From Nocardia iowensis (lineage in GTDB: Bacteria; Actinomycetota; Actinomycetes; Mycobacteriales; Mycobacteriaceae), in assembly GCF_019222765.1 (NCBI RefSeq), contig NZ_CP078145.1:6324001-6388000 (forward strand): a stretch of 64,000 nt of DNA, given 5' to 3'. Shown here in pieces: positions 28,943-38,018 of the stretch (position 1 is the stretch's first letter; each line of letters begins with the position of its first letter). Both the position numbers and the translations under genes were made by a program. The notes under the pieces are model-generated. The model was not told the origin of the DNA. It was given only the letters and a program-made list of their open reading frames with translations, and searched no databases.

Positions 28943-29801
28943 GGAGGGACTAGTCCGTCCTCAACCTGCGCACGGCCGGGGCGAAGGCGGAGGTACGCAG
29001 AACAGGCGGGGTCCGTCCTTGAACGGCGCACGCCGAACCGAACGCGGAAGCGCGCAAACAGCCGCAGCTAGACGGAGTCCGTCAGCAGGCCGCACACGGC
29101 CGGAGTGAATGCGGGCTACGCAGGACAGCGCAGCCGGACGGAGTCCGCGCACAGACCGCGCACGGCCAGGGCAAACGCGGAGGTACGCAGAACAGGCGCA
29201 GCCGGATGGAGTCCGCCACGGACCGCGCATGGCCGGAGCGGATGCGGAGGCGCGCAGGTTATGCGCAGCTGGAGAAGTCCGCCAGCAGACCGCGCACGGC
29301 CGAAGGGGATACGGAGGCGCGCAGAACAGGCGCGGCCTGTCCTTGAACGGCGCACAGCCGTACCAACGCGGAGACCTGCAGGACAGGCGCCGTCCGCCTT
29401 GAATGGCGCACGGCCACAGCAAACACGGAGGACAGCCGCAGCCATTGGGAGTCCGTCCCCGGCAACAGACGGCCGGAGCGAACGCGGAGGTACACACGAA
29501 GTCACGGTCCGGCCTTGGACGACGCACAGCCGGGGCGAACGCGGAGGCGCGCAGAACAGTCGCGGCCGGACGGAGTCCGTCAGCAGACCGCACACGGCCG
29601 GAGCGGACGCGGAGTACGCAGAACAGCCGCGCCAGACGGAGGACCGCGCGAGGTCGGAGCGGACGCAGAGGTACGCAGAACAGCGCGGTCCACCCCTTGA
29701 ATGGCGGCAGCCGGAGCGGATGGGGAGGTACGCAGAACAGGCGCAGCCGGGGCGCGCCTGTCCCCAGACCGCGCATAGCCGAAGCGAAGGTGCTGGTACG
29801 C
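28943..29801. repeat. Degenerate tandem repeat array, about 13-14 units of 56-69 bp
   Basis: The 870-base gap between the amine oxidase and the convergent TPR gene is filled by direct repeats. Each unit has a core near GCACGGCCGGAGCGAACGCG, then GGAGGTACGCAGAACAGG. Two unit types alternate irregularly: a longer one (65-69 bp) ending in GACGGAGTCCGTC, a small dyad, plus CAGCAGACC, and a shorter one (50-57 bp) ending GTCCTTGAACGGC. Units differ by substitutions and small indels. Unit lengths are not multiples of three and the motif appears in all frames, so it is not coding. No gene seen. Confidence 0.85.
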
Positions 29802-30311
29802 CTAAGCTGATTGGTCGCGTTCGAGCTTTTCCAGTGCTACTGCGCGGCGCATGGTTGCGCGGGCGCGGGTGCGGTCGCCGGCGTAGTCGTAGGCGCGGGC
29901 CAAACGGTAGGAGACGCGCCAATTGTCGGGGTCGGCTTCCCATTCGGCCTTGACCTGGTTGAACAGGTCGTCGGCTGCGTCGCGTTCGATGCGGCCGGAG
30001 GGGCGGCGGGGCAGATGGGTGGTGTCGAGTTCGCGGCCTTCCGCGTGCATGCGGCGGGCCAGATGTTGGTGGGCCAGTGCGGCGCGCACGGTGGCGGCGA
30101 CGACCCAGACGCCGACGAACGGCAGGATCAGCACGCCGATGCCGATGAGGATCGCGGCGACACCGCCGGAGTCGATGAGGCTGAACGCGATTCGGCCGAG
30201 GAGCAGGAAGTAGAAGCCGAGCACGAGCACAAGGGCCGCAAGGAGTGCGACAACCTTGACAACTTCCCGGTTCTGCCCGTCCTCGTCCGCCCCGGATCCC
30301 GCGGCGTTCAC
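29802..30311 (-). CDS. Membrane protein with a TPR-like tail
   Basis: 169 residues from GTG 30311, which has GAGG at good spacing. Two membrane segments (VVKVVALLAALVLVLGFYFL and a second at about 45-70), then a cytoplasmic region with a helical pair resembling a tetratricopeptide repeat (DDLFNQVKAEWEADPDNWRV, RLARAYDYAGDRTRARATMR). The place two genes after dapB recalls M. tuberculosis Rv2772c, a short membrane protein beside dapB (Rv2773c). Its GTG overlaps the stop of the repeat protein upstream (GTGA at 30308-30311). Confidence 0.82.
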   Translation of the reverse strand: MNAAGSGADEDGQNREVVKVVALLAALVLVLGFYFLLLGRIAFSLIDSGGVAAILIGIGVLILPFVGVWVVAATVRAALAHQHLARRMHAEGRELDTTHLPRRPSGRIERDAADDLFNQVKAEWEADPDNWRVSYRLARAYDYAGDRTRARATMRRAVALEKLERDQSA

Positions 30312-30721
30312 ACCCACACCTCGCCGGCGCCCGCGGTCGTCGAACGAATGATTCGCTCGCGCACGGCGTTCACAGCTCGCTCGCCCACGACTCCACCGCA
30401 CCCGCGCCCGGACCCGTCATACGCGACGGCAAGCCGTGTCGACGTGCACACCCGCTGATGCTCGCCCCTTACTCCACCGTGCCGCTGCTCGGCTCCGTCA
30501 CGCACGACGGCGCGCTGCATTGACGCGCCCAACCACTGACGCTCGCCCGCGACTCCACCGTGCCGAAACTGGCGCCCGTCACGCACAACACGAAGCCGTG
30601 TCGACGTGCCCACCCGCTGACGCTCGCCCATTACTCCACCGTGCGCACCGTGCCGGTGCTCGGCTCCGTCACGCACGACGGCAAGCGGTGTTGGTGGGTC
30701 CACTCGCTGCCAGTCGCTCAT
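30308..30721 (-). CDS. Protein built of tandem 27-residue repeats (hypothetical, dapB operon)
   Basis: 137 residues from ATG 30721, preceded by GAGG; the frame also extends to a GTG at 30799 that overlaps the dapB stop by 4 bases. Four clear repeats: one of 30 residues (MSDWQRVDPPTPLAVVRDGA...), then three of exactly 27, consensus xGERQRVGTSTRLAVVRDG followed by AEQRHGGV, and a decayed fifth (VGERAVNAVRERI). The DNA period is 81, 81, 81-82 and 90 bases, so the frame is kept. The stop overlaps the next start (GTGA). Third-position GC in the second repeat is only about 67%, lower than neighbours, so a non-coding minisatellite remains possible. No family recognised. Confidence 0.55.
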   Translation of the reverse strand: MSDWQRVDPPTPLAVVRDGAEHRHGAHGGVMGERQRVGTSTRLRVVRDGRQFRHGGVAGERQWLGASMQRAVVRDGAEQRHGGVRGEHQRVCTSTRLAVAYDGSGRGCGGVVGERAVNAVRERIIRSTTAGAGEVWV

Positions 30722-30795
30722 GATTCCGCCTCGGCGGCGCGCAGCTGCACCATTGCGGGAGGGTGCGGTGGCGACGGTCCGCTCGCTGCCGTTGA

Positions 30796-31626
<831 letters not shown>

Positions 31627-31676
31627 CTACATGCGCATGTTTGCGTACGGCCGGTATCTCCCCTACCGTCGCGGAG

Positions 31677-32498
31677 GTGACTTCGATTCGTGAGCGGGCA
31701 GCGGTTTTTCTTCAGGAGCACGACAGCAAAAGACTTGTTGTCGGGCAACATGATTGGCACTACTACACCGGCGGTGGAGGCGATCCGGTGTTGTTGCTCA
31801 GCGGCGGTGCGGGGATCGGTATCGGCTGGATCGATCTGGCGCACGCGCTGGTACCGCGGTTCCGAACCCTTGCTCCCGACTATCCGTCGAGCGTGGGGTC
31901 CTGTGCGGAGTTGGTCGATGGCCTGGTGGCGCTGCTCGATGCGGAGGGGATCGATCTGGTTCATGTGGTCGGTCAGTCGGCGGGTGGCATGTTCGCCGAA
32001 CTCCTTTCGCGTCGTGCGCCGGATCGGGTCCGATCGCTGATCTTGTCGAGCACCGGGTTGTACGGGCCGGAAGATGTGGAGCGCCTGCGTATGCGAGTCG
32101 AGACCACCTTGGCGACGCCATGGTCGGAGACCCAGGAAGCGATTCGTACCGCGTTGCGCGGCACCTGGAAGGACTCCGATGACGCCGAGTTCTGGATCGA
32201 ACAGGTGGTGTCGACCTCCGACGCGGCGGGCAGCGCGGGTGCCGCCAATTCGTATCGTCTACTGCTCGAACTCGCCGAGGGCGTCGACGAACTCATGCGT
32301 GGTCCCGCCTGGGACGGACCCACCCTGATTTTCCGCGCGGACGACGATCCGCTGATCACCACCTCCCACACCGAGCGCCTGCGCGAACTGCACCCGAACT
32401 GCGATTTCCGCACCTTCGCCGAGGGCGGTCATTCATTGCTATTGAGTCGAACCGCCGATTACATCGATGTAGTGCACGAATTCCTCACGGCGTCCTGA
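31677..32498 (+). CDS. Alpha/beta-hydrolase
   Basis: 273 residues. Oxyanion region LLLSGGAGIGIGWIDLAHAL, nucleophile elbow VVGQSAGGMFAELLSRRAPDR (Ser), acid in FRADDDPLITTSHTERL, and catalytic His in FAEGGHSLLLSRTADYID. The start is uncertain: GTG 31677 (VTSIRERAAVFLQEHD) gives the expected N terminus but has no spaced ribosome binding site. Substrate unknown; ester or lactone hydrolysis is typical. Confidence 0.83.
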   Translation: MTSIRERAAVFLQEHDSKRLVVGQHDWHYYTGGGGDPVLLLSGGAGIGIGWIDLAHALVPRFRTLAPDYPSSVGSCAELVDGLVALLDAEGIDLVHVVGQSAGGMFAELLSRRAPDRVRSLILSSTGLYGPEDVERLRMRVETTLATPWSETQEAIRTALRGTWKDSDDAEFWIEQVVSTSDAAGSAGAANSYRLLLELAEGVDELMRGPAWDGPTLIFRADDDPLITTSHTERLRELHPNCDFRTFAEGGHSLLLSRTADYIDVVHEFLTAS

Positions 32499-32924
32499 CT
32501 AGCCGTGCCAGGGACATACGATCGCCACCCCGGTCGGTCCGAAATGTCCGACATTCCGCGTGACAACCTCCAGCCCGTGCGATACGGCGGTCGCCGCGAT
32601 CAGCGCGTCCGCCGGCTCGACCGGATTTCCGTTCCCTTCAGTTCGCGCAACCATCCGTCCCCATGCTTGTGCGACTGTCGCGTCTACCGACAGGAGGCGC
32701 CCTTCGAACCGGTCGATCAGCGATTCCGTCAGCCACTCCACCAGCCGCCGCTTCTTGGGCGAATCCGGCATCTTCTCGATGCCCTTACGGATTTCGCCGA
32801 GGGTGATGACGCTGAGATGAAGCCGGTCCTCGTCAGTCGTGTGGAGCCATTGGGTGAGGCCGGGATCCGGCCGAGGCTTCACCCATTCCGACACCGCACT
32901 CGTATCGAGCAGATAGTTCCTCAC
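32499..32924 (-). CDS. VapC-type PIN-domain ribonuclease toxin
   Basis: 141-residue PIN domain. The four acidic residues are visible in YLLDTSAVSEW, ITLGEIRKGI, EPADALIAATA and the closing region VVTRNVGHFGPTGVAIVCPW. Its ATG overlaps the antitoxin stop (ATGA at 32921-32924), as expected for vapBC. Toxins of this class cleave tRNA or rRNA; target unknown here. Confidence 0.92.
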   Translation of the reverse strand: MRNYLLDTSAVSEWVKPRPDPGLTQWLHTTDEDRLHLSVITLGEIRKGIEKMPDSPKKRRLVEWLTESLIDRFEGRLLSVDATVAQAWGRMVARTEGNGNPVEPADALIAATAVSHGLEVVTRNVGHFGPTGVAIVCPWHG

Positions 32925-33196
32925 AGCTCGACGTCACGGACATCCATATGGATGCGTTCGATCTCTACTCCGGAATCGCGCAGCGGCGAAGCCGCGAAGA
33001 ACTCGGCGAGGCTCCCCTGCCTGCTCGTTTTCTGCCGCCACTCGTCGATCGGTACGACAACAGCGACCTCTCGTCCATGCTTGCTGATCACTTGCGGCCC
33101 CTCCCGCTCGACGATGTCGATCAACTCGGACAACCTGGCCTTCGCGTCGGCAAGTGGCCATGCGACGTCAGGTCGCTCCGACCGCTTTCGAGCCAT
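32921..33196 (-). CDS. Phd/YefM-type antitoxin partner of VapC
   Basis: 91 residues, start ATG 33196. The N-terminal Phd/YefM DNA-binding fold (VAWPLADAKARLSELIDIVE, GPQVISKHGREVAVVVPIDE) is followed by a C-terminal tail (SLAEFFAASPLRDSGVEIER) that would wrap the PIN toxin. Upstream is a perfect palindrome at 33220-33234 suited to autoregulation. A longer open frame upstream is a shadow. Confidence 0.9.
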   Translation of the reverse strand: MARKRSERPDVAWPLADAKARLSELIDIVEREGPQVISKHGREVAVVVPIDEWRQKTSRQGSLAEFFAASPLRDSGVEIERIHMDVRDVEL

Positions 33197-33219
33197 CTGA
33201 TCACCCGTTTCGACCACTT

Positions 33220-33234
33220 TGACTACTCTAGTCA
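33220..33234. promoter_or_regulatory. Palindromic operator upstream of vapBC
   Basis: TGACTA-CTC-TAGTCA, a perfect 6-bp inverted repeat 24 bases before the antitoxin ATG. This is where the antitoxin/toxin complex is expected to autorepress. Confidence 0.6.
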
Positions 33235-33246
33235 GATCGAGACTAC

Positions 33247-33672
33247 CTACCGAACCGCCTCGGCGCCAGCCATATTGGCGGCCATTTTTTCCAGCACCCA
33301 CATCGTTTCGGCGAACTGTGCGTCGGTGATGCCCTCGGTCATCTCCCGGCGGCGCGCCCCGATCCGAGCCCACGCCTGATCGTGGGTGGCCCGACCCGCG
33401 TCGGTCAGCGAGAGAGTGCCCGACTCTTCGACCACCAGACCCCCGGCCAGCACCGCAGCCAACTCGGCAGCCCACTCCGCTGGGTCGGTCAGGAAAGCAT
33501 CCAATGCGTCGCGCAGATCGCTTGCTGACTGCGGCCCGTCCGAGAGCGAGTGCAAAATCTGCCAGCGCCCGCGGCCCAGCCCACCGGCGGCGAGATCCTC
33601 CTCGAATCGCTCGTTGATCAGTCGATCGAGTTCGACGAGCCAGTAGCCGATCCGGCGCTGCACAGCCATCAC
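33247..33672 (-). CDS. MarR-like winged-helix regulator
   Basis: 141 residues. Helical N terminus (RRIGYWLVELDRLINERFEE), central winged helix (GRWQILHSLSDGPQSASDLR, GGLVVEESGTLSLTDAGRAT) and C-terminal dimerisation helices. The recognition helix is less canonical than in the divergent MarR at 33761. An MM start at 33672/33669 leaves a 3-base ambiguity. It shares an 88-base divergent promoter with that second MarR gene. Confidence 0.83.
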   Translation of the reverse strand: MMAVQRRIGYWLVELDRLINERFEEDLAAGGLGRGRWQILHSLSDGPQSASDLRDALDAFLTDPAEWAAELAAVLAGGLVVEESGTLSLTDAGRATHDQAWARIGARRREMTEGITDAQFAETMWVLEKMAANMAGAEAVR

Positions 33673-33683
33673 TCCTCCACATA

Positions 33684-33728
33684 TGCTTCAAGACAACTAT
33701 ATGTAATTTTACATGTAATTGCTTCAAG
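33684..33728. promoter_or_regulatory. MarR operator region between two divergent MarR genes
   Basis: A perfect inverted repeat ATGTAA-TT-TTACAT at 33701-33714 overlaps a second palindrome TACATGTA (33710-33717). The 9-mer TGCTTCAAG flanks it as a direct repeat at 33684-33692 and 33720-33728. AT-rich relative to its surroundings. Either regulator, or both, could bind here. Confidence 0.7.
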
Positions 33729-33760
33729 TGGAAAAATGCACGGGAAGGAGGAGTGCACCG

Positions 33761-34189
33761 ATGGACGAGCACGATGCGATCACCGAAGCCGTCGAAGCGG
33801 CGATGGTCCGAATCCGGCGCAGACAGACCCGAGGGGCACTAGCTGGCCACTCCCCCATCCCGGTCGCCGTGTTCCGAGTGCTCGATGCCGTGGCCTGCAC
33901 CGAATCCCCCACCGTCAGCACCATGGCCCCGGCTCTCGGCGTCGATCAGCCGCGCGCCAGCCGCCTTGTCGCACAGGCGGTTTCGCTCGGCCTACTGGAA
34001 CGGGTAGCCGACCAGCACGACGGGCGACGCGCCGTACTCCGGCTCACCGACAACGGACAGCAGGCGGTGACGGCCGCCCAGACCGGGCGCCGCACCGCCA
34101 TGGCCGCGGCCATGTCCGACTGGACTACCGGCGAGCGGGCCGAATTCGCCCGCCTACTCCGACGATTCGTCGACGCCATGGAGGACTGA
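33761..34189 (+). CDS. MarR-family transcriptional regulator
   Basis: 142 residues. Canonical MarR helix-turn-helix (VSTMAPALGVDQPRASRLVA) and wing (VADQHDGRRAVLRLTDNGQQ) at about 55-105. ATG 33761 is chosen because AAGGAGGAG lies 8 bases upstream; the 33719 start adds 14 residues with no ribosome binding site. Divergent from a second MarR gene. Confidence 0.9.
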   Translation: MDEHDAITEAVEAAMVRIRRRQTRGALAGHSPIPVAVFRVLDAVACTESPTVSTMAPALGVDQPRASRLVAQAVSLGLLERVADQHDGRRAVLRLTDNGQQAVTAAQTGRRTAMAAAMSDWTTGERAEFARLLRRFVDAMED

Positions 34190-34212
34190 CCCGAAACCGC
34201 TTGCGTGACTGT

Positions 34213-35097
34213 TCATGCTGCCGGTTTGCGAAGCACCTCGATCACCGACGTGATGCTGTGCGCACCGTGTCCGTCCGCGACCGCGCGCCGCAGCAGGTCG
34301 TACATCGGTGCGTGCCAAGACATATCGACCCCTGTCTCCGCGCCGAGTTCCTCGTCGTTCCCGATGGACGCATGGAACACGTCGACCGAGGAACCGAGTT
34401 TCGTGTAGTCGCCGGTGTCGATCTCGTCGGCCATGATCGGCAGCAACGACTCGATCATCTGCAGCCATTTGGTCGCATAAGGCACCATCGTCTGCGCGGT
34501 CAGTCCGCGGGCCGTCAATACGGCGGCACCCTCGAAAAATCCGAGCAGTGCGGGCAGCAGCGTCGCACCGACCGCTGACTCGTACAGCGCGGCGAGATCC
34601 GGCTGCGGGCCGAGGTGGATCGTGTCCCCGCCGAGGACGCGCAGCGTCTCCACATGCTCGTCGAAGATCTCCCGGTCACCGCCGTAGTAGAGCTGGGTGT
34701 CCGGCTGCCCGACCGCCGCGGGCACATTCTTGATCGCACCGCCGAGGAACCGAGCACCGCGGGCGGCCGCCCACTCGGCCAACTCCCTTGCGCCCGACGG
34801 CGTTCCGCTGTTCAACGTGACCAACGTCCGGCCCGACAGCGCCTCGCCTGCCTGCGCCAAACTCTCCAGCGTGGCCCCGAACGTGGTCAGGCAGGAGACG
34901 ACGAGCGGGCTCTCCCGCACCGCGTCCTCGATCGCAAGACGGTGCGTCGCTCCTGCGGCGATCAACGGTGCCGCCCGTTCCGGACTCCGGTTCCACACCG
35001 TGGTCGGGTGCCCCGCCGCGAGGAATGCCTCGGCCAGCGCCCGTCCCATCGCTCCCAATCCGAGAACGGTCACCGGTTCCCGTGCGCCATCGGTCAT
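34213..35097 (-). CDS. NAD(P)-dependent 6-phosphogluconate-dehydrogenase-like / imine reductase-like enzyme
   Basis: 294 residues. Rossmann motif VTVLGLGAMGRALAEAFLAAGHPTTVWNRSPERA at about 9-42, then SGTPSGARELAEWAAARGARFLGGAI with the substrate-binding loop. The all-alpha C-terminal domain continues to HSITSVIEVLRKPAA. The ending and loop suit the beta-hydroxyacid dehydrogenase/imine reductase group. ATG 35097 has GGAAGGAAG upstream; the longer frame is discarded. Reaction unknown. Confidence 0.87.
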   Translation of the reverse strand: MTDGAREPVTVLGLGAMGRALAEAFLAAGHPTTVWNRSPERAAPLIAAGATHRLAIEDAVRESPLVVSCLTTFGATLESLAQAGEALSGRTLVTLNSGTPSGARELAEWAAARGARFLGGAIKNVPAAVGQPDTQLYYGGDREIFDEHVETLRVLGGDTIHLGPQPDLAALYESAVGATLLPALLGFFEGAAVLTARGLTAQTMVPYATKWLQMIESLLPIMADEIDTGDYTKLGSSVDVFHASIGNDEELGAETGVDMSWHAPMYDLLRRAVADGHGAHSITSVIEVLRKPAA

Positions 35098-35264
35098 CGT
35101 GGCTTCCTTCCAAGTCATTGCCCCTACGGAAGGCAAGTCTCGGCAGCGCCCGAATCGCCGACAAGTACGAACTTTTCGGTCGAATACGCACGTCGAGGTA
35201 AGCAACCAGCTCACACCCCGCCCGCTGCCGCGCCGCATGATCAGCGTCACTGCGGTGCGCGCCG

Positions 35265-36377
35265 TCAGTCGAAGACGATCACCTGTCGCAGCGCGTGACC
35301 TGCGGCGAGTTCGTCCATGGCGTGGTTGATTTCGTCCAGGCCGATATGCGCGGACACCAACCGTTCGACAGGCAGGCGGCCCGCTCGCCACATGTCGACG
35401 TAGGCAGGAATGTCGCGCGAGGGCACGGCCGAACCGAGGTAGCTGCCGACGATCGAACGGCCTTGCGCGACAAGAGCAAGCGGCGAGATGCTGGCGCGGG
35501 CGTCCGGAGCGGGCAGCCCGACCGTCACCGTGGTGCCGCCGGGAGCAGTTGCCGCGACGGCGGTTTCGAAGGCACGGATATTGCCCGCGGCCTCCACGAC
35601 GATCTCCGCCTGCACGCCGAGCTCGGCCACCTGCGCGGGAGTGTAGACCGCGGTGGCACCCAATTCCTCGGCGAGAGTGAGCTTTGCCGGGACAGTATCG
35701 ACGGCGATCACCTCATGTCCGTCGGCCGCCAACGACACCGCCACCAGCACCGCCGCCATGCCGACCCCGCCGAGACCGACCACCATGATCCGGTCACCCT
35801 GCCCAGGCTTGGCCGAATTCAACAGTGCGCCACCGCCGGTCAACACCGCACAGCCGAGTACGGCCGCCACTTCCGGCGGCACGTCGTCGGCTACCGGCAC
35901 CACCGATCTGCGGTCCACCACCGCGTGCGTCGCGAAGGCGGACACCCCGAGGTGGTGGTGCACCTCGCTGCCGTCCCGGCTCAGCCGCCGCCCGCCGCCG
36001 AGCAGTTCACCCGCGTTATTGGCGAGACTGCCCGGCACGCACGGTGTCCGGCCGTCGGTCGCGCAGCCCGCGCAGGCGCCGCAGCGCGGCAGGAAGGTCA
36101 TCACCACGCGCTGTCCGACGGCGAGATCACTGCCGCCGGGGCCGATCGCCTCGACCCGGCCCGCCGCCTCGTGTCCGAGCAGCATCGGCACCGGCCGCAC
36201 CCGATTACCGTCCACCACGGACAGGTCCGAATGGCACAACCCCGCCGCTTCGATCCGAACCAGCAGCTCCCCCGCTCCCGGCTCGCCGAGTTCCAGCTCA
36301 CCCACGCTGATCGGCGCCGACTCGGCGAACGGCACCGGCGCCGCGATCCGCTCCAGGACCGCCCCACGAATCTTCAT
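35265..36377 (-). CDS. Zinc-dependent alcohol dehydrogenase (MDR family)
   Basis: 370-residue medium-chain dehydrogenase. Catalytic zinc ligands in GLCHSDLSVVDGNRVRP (Cys) and GHEAAGRVEAIGPGGSDL (His-Glu). The structural zinc loop is RCGACAGCATDGRTPC with four cysteines. NAD-binding motif VVGLGGVGMAAVLVA. Resembles class III/mycothiol-dependent or aryl-alcohol dehydrogenases of actinobacteria. Separate from the neighbouring genes by over 50 bases each side. Confidence 0.94.
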   Translation of the reverse strand: MKIRGAVLERIAAPVPFAESAPISVGELELGEPGAGELLVRIEAAGLCHSDLSVVDGNRVRPVPMLLGHEAAGRVEAIGPGGSDLAVGQRVVMTFLPRCGACAGCATDGRTPCVPGSLANNAGELLGGGRRLSRDGSEVHHHLGVSAFATHAVVDRRSVVPVADDVPPEVAAVLGCAVLTGGGALLNSAKPGQGDRIMVVGLGGVGMAAVLVAVSLAADGHEVIAVDTVPAKLTLAEELGATAVYTPAQVAELGVQAEIVVEAAGNIRAFETAVAATAPGGTTVTVGLPAPDARASISPLALVAQGRSIVGSYLGSAVPSRDIPAYVDMWRAGRLPVERLVSAHIGLDEINHAMDELAAGHALRQVIVFD

Positions 36378-36431
36378 TCCGCCGACGCTACCGCCCCCAC
36401 TGTCCCAGGCACAGGGGCGACCGCAAGGTGG

Positions 36432-37814
36432 CTACAGCACGCGGTGGGCTACGGCGGTTGCTCGGTTCAGCAGCCATTCCAATGGGCCGCGGCGGAAGAA
36501 TTGGGTCCAGCAGGCGGCGAACATCAGGATGATGACGCTCAGTCCCAGTAGGACCGGGAGGGAGTCGGCGGGCAGGGTGTCGAAGCCGAGCGCCGCGATG
36601 GCGGCTACGTGGAACACGTAGGCGGTCAGCGACATGGTGCCGACCGCGATCAGTGGGGTGGCCAGGCGCCGGAACCGCCGGGATCCGTCGCAGGCTGCGA
36701 GGCAGGCGACCAGGACGGTGATCGCGACACCGGTGTTACCCAGGATCGAGAAGGTGCTTTCGCTGTGCGGGATCGCCGACAGTCGGTATCGCCAGCCGGG
36801 CGGGTCTTCGGCCAGGTCGGACCACCAGGGCGCGTTCATGATTCCGAATGGCGTCGTCTCGCCTGGTGAGAGCTGCAGTGCCAGTGCGGAACCGCCGTAT
36901 CCGAGCAGCGCGAGACCGACACCGGTCAGCGCGAGCCGGACGCGAATCACGGTGGCGGACAAGTCGAGTCGTGCGACCGCCATGCCCGCTATCACGAACG
37001 GCAGCCAACTCAGTGCCGGATAGCTACCGGTCAACAGCAACCCGGTCAGCCCACCCGCACTCCCGATCGGATCGCCGCGACCGCTCGCCCAGGCGAGCGG
37101 ATCGAATCGGTTGACGGCGTCGATCCAGCCGGTGTCCTGCGCGAGCACCGCGAACCAGAGTTGCGGCAACACCAGCGCACTCACCGTCGCGACGACGGCC
37201 AACGTGACGGCGCGCAGCCTGCGCAGCGGCAGGGCCAGCAGGAAGTACAGCCCGTAGTAGGCCAGAATCACCTCGACCGCGGTGCCGAGCGCAGTCAGCG
37301 CGGTACCGAGCACGAGCAGGATGCCCGCCCGGATCAGTACCTTCACCACCGCCTGCCTGCCGTCACGCCCCGTCTTCGCGGCCCGCCGACCGGTGATCAG
37401 CAGAATCGAGAAGCCCGCGAGAAACGCGAACAGCGCCGAGGACCGTCCGTGCGTCAGCTCCATGACGAACCCGATGCCCCCACCCCGCCCCGCATCAGGA
37501 CCCACGTGAGCGGCAAACATCCCGAGCACCGCAATACCGCGCGCAAGGTCGACACCGACCAACCGAGCACCGGCGCGCGCCATCTCGCCGACACCGCTGG
37601 CCCGAACCGCCCCGCCAGCCTGACCCGCACCGCCATCCCGATCCGCCTCGCCCGCCGAATCCGCACCGCCAGCTAGAGCCGCGCCACCAACCCGATCCGC
37701 GCCACAAACCTGACCCGCGTCACCAACCCGATCCGCGTCACCAATCCGACCCGCACCACCCACCCAAGCAGTGTGCTCGGCTTCGGCGGCAGGCGGAACT
37801 GTCTTGTGGCCCAT
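36432..37814 (-). CDS. DUF418 membrane protein with an N-terminal hexapeptide-repeat extension
   Basis: 460 residues from ATG 37814. Residues 17-76 are ten tandem six-residue units of the type R-V-G-G-A-D (for example RVGDAG, QVCGAD, RVGGAA, LAGGAD, SAGEAD, QAGGAV). From about 78 it becomes a polytopic protein (GVDLARGIAVLGMFAAHVGP) with ten or so membrane segments, ending in a DUF418 domain (TPLIAVGTMSLTAYVFHVAA). DUF418 proteins are uncharacterised acyltransferase-like membrane proteins. An ATG at 37583 would skip the repeats and is the main alternative start. Confidence 0.85.
   Translation of the reverse strand: MGHKTVPPAAEAEHTAWVGGAGRIGDADRVGDAGQVCGADRVGGAALAGGADSAGEADRDGGAGQAGGAVRASGVGEMARAGARLVGVDLARGIAVLGMFAAHVGPDAGRGGGIGFVMELTHGRSSALFAFLAGFSILLITGRRAAKTGRDGRQAVVKVLIRAGILLVLGTALTALGTAVEVILAYYGLYFLLALPLRRLRAVTLAVVATVSALVLPQLWFAVLAQDTGWIDAVNRFDPLAWASGRGDPIGSAGGLTGLLLTGSYPALSWLPFVIAGMAVARLDLSATVIRVRLALTGVGLALLGYGGSALALQLSPGETTPFGIMNAPWWSDLAEDPPGWRYRLSAIPHSESTFSILGNTGVAITVLVACLAACDGSRRFRRLATPLIAVGTMSLTAYVFHVAAIAALGFDTLPADSLPVLLGLSVIILMFAACWTQFFRRGPLEWLLNRATAVAHRVL
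37587..37766 (-). repeat. In-frame 18-bp tandem repeats encoding Gly/Ala/Asp hexapeptides
   Basis: Ten degenerate 18-bp units inside the 5' part of the DUF418 gene. The plus strand shows repeated CCGATCCGCG and TCACCAACCCGATCCGCG motifs. Substitutions have spared the six-residue spacing. Confidence 0.75.
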
Positions 37815-38018
37815 AACTTTCAGCGTTGAGAGAGATCGATCCGCTCGGTATCCGGCATCGGGCCGGAGCACCTCCGCCCGTCAGCCGCCGATACCCCGCC
37901 GATCGGCTGGACCGCCCCCGACGGTCGGCTACCCCACCGCCTCGCCGACGGGGTCGACATACACCCGGATCTAGGCTCACAGCTGACAGGGCTGACGTCT
38001 GGGCAGGAGGTGTGGCGG

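Noticed and set aside
28943..29801. CRISPR array
   Set aside because: The units are degenerate along their whole length, there are no unique spacers of constant size, and no cas genes are nearby.
28961..29953. Long ORFs across the tandem array on both strands (271-282 codons)
   Set aside because: The repeat motif falls in all three frames and unit lengths are not multiples of three. Open frames here reflect a lack of stop codons in GC-rich repeats.
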